Assembly (NCBI RefSeq): GCF_002549775.1
Contig: NZ_NMTR01000019.1
Span: forward strand, 1 to 64,000
Origin: Faecalibacterium langellae
Lineage (GTDB): Bacteria > Bacillota > Clostridia > Oscillospirales > Ruminococcaceae
DNA: 64,000 bases
Direction of reading: 5' to 3'
Position numbers and translations under genes: made by a program. Below the pieces are notes generated by a model. It worked only from the letters and a program-made list of their open reading frames with translations, was not told the DNA's origin and ran no database searches. Shown in pieces: positions 61,019-64,000 of this stretch. Position 1 is the stretch's first letter; every line of letters begins with the position of its first letter.

Positions 61019-63103
61019 TCAGTCGTCTGCGGCTTCGTCCAGATTGCCCAGCTTCTTGGCCTGCTCCACCACGGCGGGCACCAGCATCTCGGGCAGAGTC
61101 TCGTAGCGGGCAAACTCGGTGGTGAACCAGCCGCGGCCCTGGGTGGTCTGCCGGATGAAGGTGGTAAAGTTGGCCAGCTCTGCCAGCGGCACTTCGGCGA
61201 TGATGGTCTGCAGGCCGTCTTCGTCGGGCTCCATGCCCAGCACGCGGCCGCGGCGCTTGGTCACATCGCCCATGATGTCGCCGGTGTTGTCGCCCGGCAC
61301 ATGGGCCTTCAGGGTGTGGATGGGCTCCAGAATGACCGGGCCGGCCTCCGGCATGGCGGCCTTGTAAGCCAGCTTGGCGGCCATGATGAAGGCCATCTCC
61401 GAGCTGTCTACGGGGTGGTAGCTGCCGTCCAGCAGGGTGGCTTTCAGGCCCACCACGGGGTAACCGGCCAGCACGCCCTTTTCAGCGGCAAGGCGCACGC
61501 CCTTTTCCACGGCGGGGAAGAAGTTCTTGGGCACGCTGCCGCCGAACACCTTCTCCTCGAACACCACCTGCTCGCTGTCGCAGGGCTCAAAGTTGATGAC
61601 GACGTCGCCGAACTGGCCGTGGCCGCCGGTCTGCTTCTTGTGGCGGCCCTGCTTCTGGCAGGCCTTGCGGATGGACTCGCGGTAGGCGATGCGGGGTGCT
61701 TCCAGCCCGATCTCCACGCCGAACTTGTTCTTGAGCTTGGCCTTCACCACGTCCAGATGCTGCTCGCCCAGGCCGCCGATGACCTGCTGATGGGTCTCGG
61801 CGTTGTTCTGGTAGCTCAGGGTGGGGTCTTCCTCCATCAGGCGGGCCAGCGCGCTGGAAATCTTGCCCTCGTCGCCCTTCTTGGCCACGGTGACGGCCAT
61901 GAACAGGCTGGGCTGCGGGAACACGGGCGCGGGCAGCTTCACCACACGCTCGGCGTCGCACAGGGTGTCGCCGGTCTTGGCGCTCACCAGCTTTGCCACG
62001 GCGCCGATGTCACCGGCGATGATGCCGTCGGAGTCCACCTGCTTTTTGCCGATGACGGTGAGGGGCTTGGAAATTTTCTCCACGTCGCCGGTGCGGGCGT
62101 TGGTGAGGGGCTCACCGGCCGTCACCTTGCCGCTGACCACGCGCAGATAGCTCAGCTTGCCCACAAACGGGTCGGCCACGGTCTTGAAGACGTAGGCGGC
62201 GGTGGGTTCGTCCACGGTGCAGTGCAGCTCCACGGGCTCGCCGTTTGCATCCTCGGCCAGGGTGCTGGCTTCGTGCTCCGGGCTGGGCAAGAGCTTATGC
62301 ATGTTGAACAGCAGCATATCCAGTGCCTGCTGGTTCACGGCGCTGCCGCAGAACACGGGGGTGATCAGGCCGTCCTTGACGCCCTTGCGCATACCCTCGA
62401 CGATCTCCTCGGTGGTGAAGGGCTCACCGCCGAAGAATTTCTCCATCAGCTCATCGTCGGTCTCGGCAATGGCCTCGCTCATGGCCTCGATCAGGCCCTG
62501 GAAGCGGTGGCCGATGTCGGGCAGGTCCACCTGGATCTGCTTGCCGCCCTCGTACTTGAAGGCCTTCTGGCTGAACAGGTTGATGTACACGGGGGTGCCG
62601 TCGTCGAGCTTTGCCGGCACGACGCAGGGGCAGACGGTGGAGCCGAACTTGATCTTCATGTCCTCGAGGATCTTGAAGTAGTTCGCGTTCTCCAGATCGC
62701 ACTTGGAGACAAAGACCATCGTTGCCTTGTTGTTTTTGCGGGCCAGCTGGAAGGCCTTCTCGGCACCCACGGTGACGCCGCTGCGGCCGGACACTACCAC
62801 CAGCACGCTCTCGGCGGCGCGGATGCCCTCGTACTCACCGGCCTCGAAGTCGAACAGGCCCGGCGCGTCGATCAGGTTGTACTTGATACCCTCGTACTCC
62901 ACGGGCACCACGGATGCCGACAGGCTGGCCTTGCGCTTTGCTTCCTCGGGGTCAAAGTCCGAAATCGTGGTGCCGTCTTCCACACGGCCCATACGCTCGG
63001 CAGCGCCCGAAAAATAGACCAGCGCCTCGGTGAGCGTGGTCTTGCCGCTGCCGGCATGACCGGCAATCAAGATATTGCGGATGTTGTTGCTTGCGTATTT
63101 CAT
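61019..63103 (-). CDS. elongation factor G-like GTPase (paralogue)
   Basis: 694 residues with the five-domain EF-G layout. G1 is IAGHAGSGKTTL, G3 is LIDAPGLFDFEAG and G4 is VFVSKCD. Domain IV has KQTGGHGQFGDVVINFEP and the C-terminus RRGRVLGMEPDEDGLQTI. G3 lacks the catalytic His of canonical DTPGHVDF (Leu instead) and G4 is SKCD instead of NKxD, so this is the secondary EF-G type, not housekeeping FusA. ATG 63103 has GAGGG ~10 nt upstream. No str-operon genes are nearby, which agrees. Confidence 0.88.
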   Translation of the reverse strand: MKYASNNIRNILIAGHAGSGKTTLTEALVYFSGAAERMGRVEDGTTISDFDPEEAKRKASLSASVVPVEYEGIKYNLIDAPGLFDFEAGEYEGIRAAESVLVVVSGRSGVTVGAEKAFQLARKNNKATMVFVSKCDLENANYFKILEDMKIKFGSTVCPCVVPAKLDDGTPVYINLFSQKAFKYEGGKQIQVDLPDIGHRFQGLIEAMSEAIAETDDELMEKFFGGEPFTTEEIVEGMRKGVKDGLITPVFCGSAVNQQALDMLLFNMHKLLPSPEHEASTLAEDANGEPVELHCTVDEPTAAYVFKTVADPFVGKLSYLRVVSGKVTAGEPLTNARTGDVEKISKPLTVIGKKQVDSDGIIAGDIGAVAKLVSAKTGDTLCDAERVVKLPAPVFPQPSLFMAVTVAKKGDEGKISSALARLMEEDPTLSYQNNAETHQQVIGGLGEQHLDVVKAKLKNKFGVEIGLEAPRIAYRESIRKACQKQGRHKKQTGGHGQFGDVVINFEPCDSEQVVFEEKVFGGSVPKNFFPAVEKGVRLAAEKGVLAGYPVVGLKATLLDGSYHPVDSSEMAFIMAAKLAYKAAMPEAGPVILEPIHTLKAHVPGDNTGDIMGDVTKRRGRVLGMEPDEDGLQTIIAEVPLAELANFTTFIRQTTQGRGWFTTEFARYETLPEMLVPAVVEQAKKLGNLDEAADD

Positions 63104-63449
63104 ATCGGTTTTTCCCTCATTTCCGCCGCACGGAGCATTCTCTCCGCTTTTGTGGCATATTTTACAAAGATAATACCACACTCAAAACGAATTTTAAATA
63201 TTTCGTTTGAAAATTCTGGCGAATCGGCCGCCAAACTTCGCGGCGTTGTTTTGTGCAAGTTGACGTGAGGGGCGGCGCAAAACGGTACGGTTGTGCATTG
63301 TGCCGAAAAATGGCGAAAAACTTTGGTGGGGCGAAAAAGTCCGAAACTATTGCAACTGAATAAGGGGGGGGGGGGGGGGGGTATAATGAAAATGAGGTGC
63401 CATGCCTTCGGGGGGGCACCCGGACAACAAAGAGAGCGAGGGATAAACA
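63104..63449. other. divergent intergenic region
   Basis: Between the EF-G-like gene and the LRR gene. It is AT-rich near 63150-63200, probably the EF-G promoter on the minus strand. It holds the poly-G promoter at 63350-63387 and a GGTGCC/GGCACC hairpin near 63397-63421 in the leader of the LRR gene. No coding is seen. Confidence 0.5.
63350..63387 (+). promoter_or_regulatory. promoter with an 18-G homopolymer between -35 and -10
   Basis: TTGCAA (63350-63355), then CTGAATAA, G18 (63364-63381), then consensus TATAAT (63382-63387). The spacer is 26 bp; a tract of 9 G would give the optimal 17. This is the layout of slipped-strand phase-variable promoters. Confidence 0.7.
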
Positions 63450-64000
63450 ATGAGAAAAAAAAAAACGCGATTTCTCAGTGCAGCGCTTTAGCCGTGCATG
63501 ATGGCATCCACCCTGCCGGTGGGCGCATTTGCAGCGGCACCGGCTGCGGCCAGCACAGAAAGCGCAGTGAGCACGCAGGCGGAGGAAGAATTTGTACAGC
63601 CGGAGTCTGTTGAAATCAATAGCACAAACTTCCAGGATATGAACTTCCAAAACTATGTCAAACGGTATGACACAGATGGAAATGGCAGCCTCAGCCTGGA
63701 GGAGCGAAATAAGGTAACAACGATCGAATTGCCAGATGGCTTATATTGCCCGACAATGAAGGGTATTGAGTATTTCCCGGAACTAGTCACATTGAAATGC
63801 CCTAATGCCAATGTGCGCTCGCTGGACGTGAGCAAGAACCTGAAACTGGAAACGCTGTGGTGCTTTTGGAACAGCCTGAAGCAGCTTGATGTCAGCAAGA
63901 ATAAGGCATTGAAAGATCTGCGGTGTGGTTACAACTACCTGACGACGTTGAATGTGAGCCAAAATGAAGCACTGGAACATCTGAGCACGAATGATATGCG
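63450..64000 (+). pseudogene. LRR surface protein, 5' part, with in-frame amber codon
   Basis: Starts ATG 63450 (SD GAGGG 7 nt upstream) with MRKKKTRFLSAAL, then TAG at 63489-63491. The same frame then continues as CMMASTLPVGAFAAAPAAA, the rest of a signal peptide, and stays open to the window end. Next come an EF-hand-like loop (DTDGNGSLSLEE) and leucine-rich repeats of the LxxLDVSKNxxLxxL type (VRSLDVSKNLKLETLWC, LKQLDVSKNKALKDLRC). The A11 run right after ATG is another slippage site. It may be an OFF-phase gene, a decayed gene or a sequencing error; the 3' end lies outside the window. Confidence 0.65.

Noticed and set aside
58257-61106. A 949-codon plus-strand frame opposite surface paralogue B
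   Set aside because: Shadow frame: no SD, composition biased to His/Arg/Gly, and paralogue B has signal peptide, SD and terminator.
61010-63268. A 752-codon plus-strand frame opposite the EF-G-like gene
   Set aside because: Antisense shadow of a clear five-domain GTPase.

Overview
The window looks like a chromosomal segment of a high-GC Clostridia genome of the Oscillospiraceae, most likely Faecalibacterium. The reasons are the gene set, the GC-rich coding style, and the pair of secreted proteins ending in a single SLH-like repeat. The species call rests on recognition, not on a database search.

Layout. 0-14.5 kb: 5S rRNA end of an rRNA operon, a DUF1287 protein, class II aldolase, rlmB, a long membrane protein that looks like a degenerate P-type ATPase, rubrerythrin, a Big_2 surface protein, an RNA-maturation group (rnz-cca, mnmA, tcdA) and a metal-type permease behind a repeat-rich operator. 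14.9-24 kb: HAD phosphatase and DNA glycosylase; an envelope operon (XpaC, TelA, LemA, TPM-domain, Gly-rich protein); threonine deaminase plus RidA; tRNA-Pro; YitT. 24-34 kb: glnS, an FMN-binding protein, PepD, then a dipeptide/amino-acid group (dipeptide epimerase, DUF819 permease, M18 aminopeptidase, APC permease) with an FCD-type GntR regulator. Matching palindromes overlap its promoters.

34-41 kb: a carbohydrate locus resembling a beta-mannan utilisation locus (GH36 alpha-galactosidase, DUF624, GH130, AGE epimerase, DUF2264, manA) that is broken in at least five places. 41-42.4 kb: a DUF3990/XRE pair resembling a toxin-antitoxin module.

42.6-53.3 kb: an integrated mobilisable element at the 3' end of lysS. 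It is bounded by a perfect 27-bp direct repeat that includes the last lysS codons. It carries a tyrosine integrase, an Xis-like protein, a MobV-type relaxase, a D5/P4-type primase-helicase and, as cargo, a complete FMN-riboswitch-controlled riboflavin operon (ribD-ribE-ribBA-ribH), followed by a winged-helix protein and a low-molecular-weight phosphatase. By eye its cargo is less GC-rich than the flanks.

53.3-64 kb: lysS-greA, two paralogous secreted proteins sharing an identical 293-bp 3' cassette, an EF-G paralogue, and at the right edge an LRR surface-protein gene. Its promoter has an 18-G homopolymer between the -35 and -10 boxes, a strong candidate for phase variation, and its signal-peptide region has an in-frame amber codon.

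The main discoveries to check are the mobile riboflavin cassette at lysS, the poly-G promoter, the P-type-ATPase-like pseudoenzyme, the multiply broken mannan locus, and a structured repeat with compensatory base changes inside the element.
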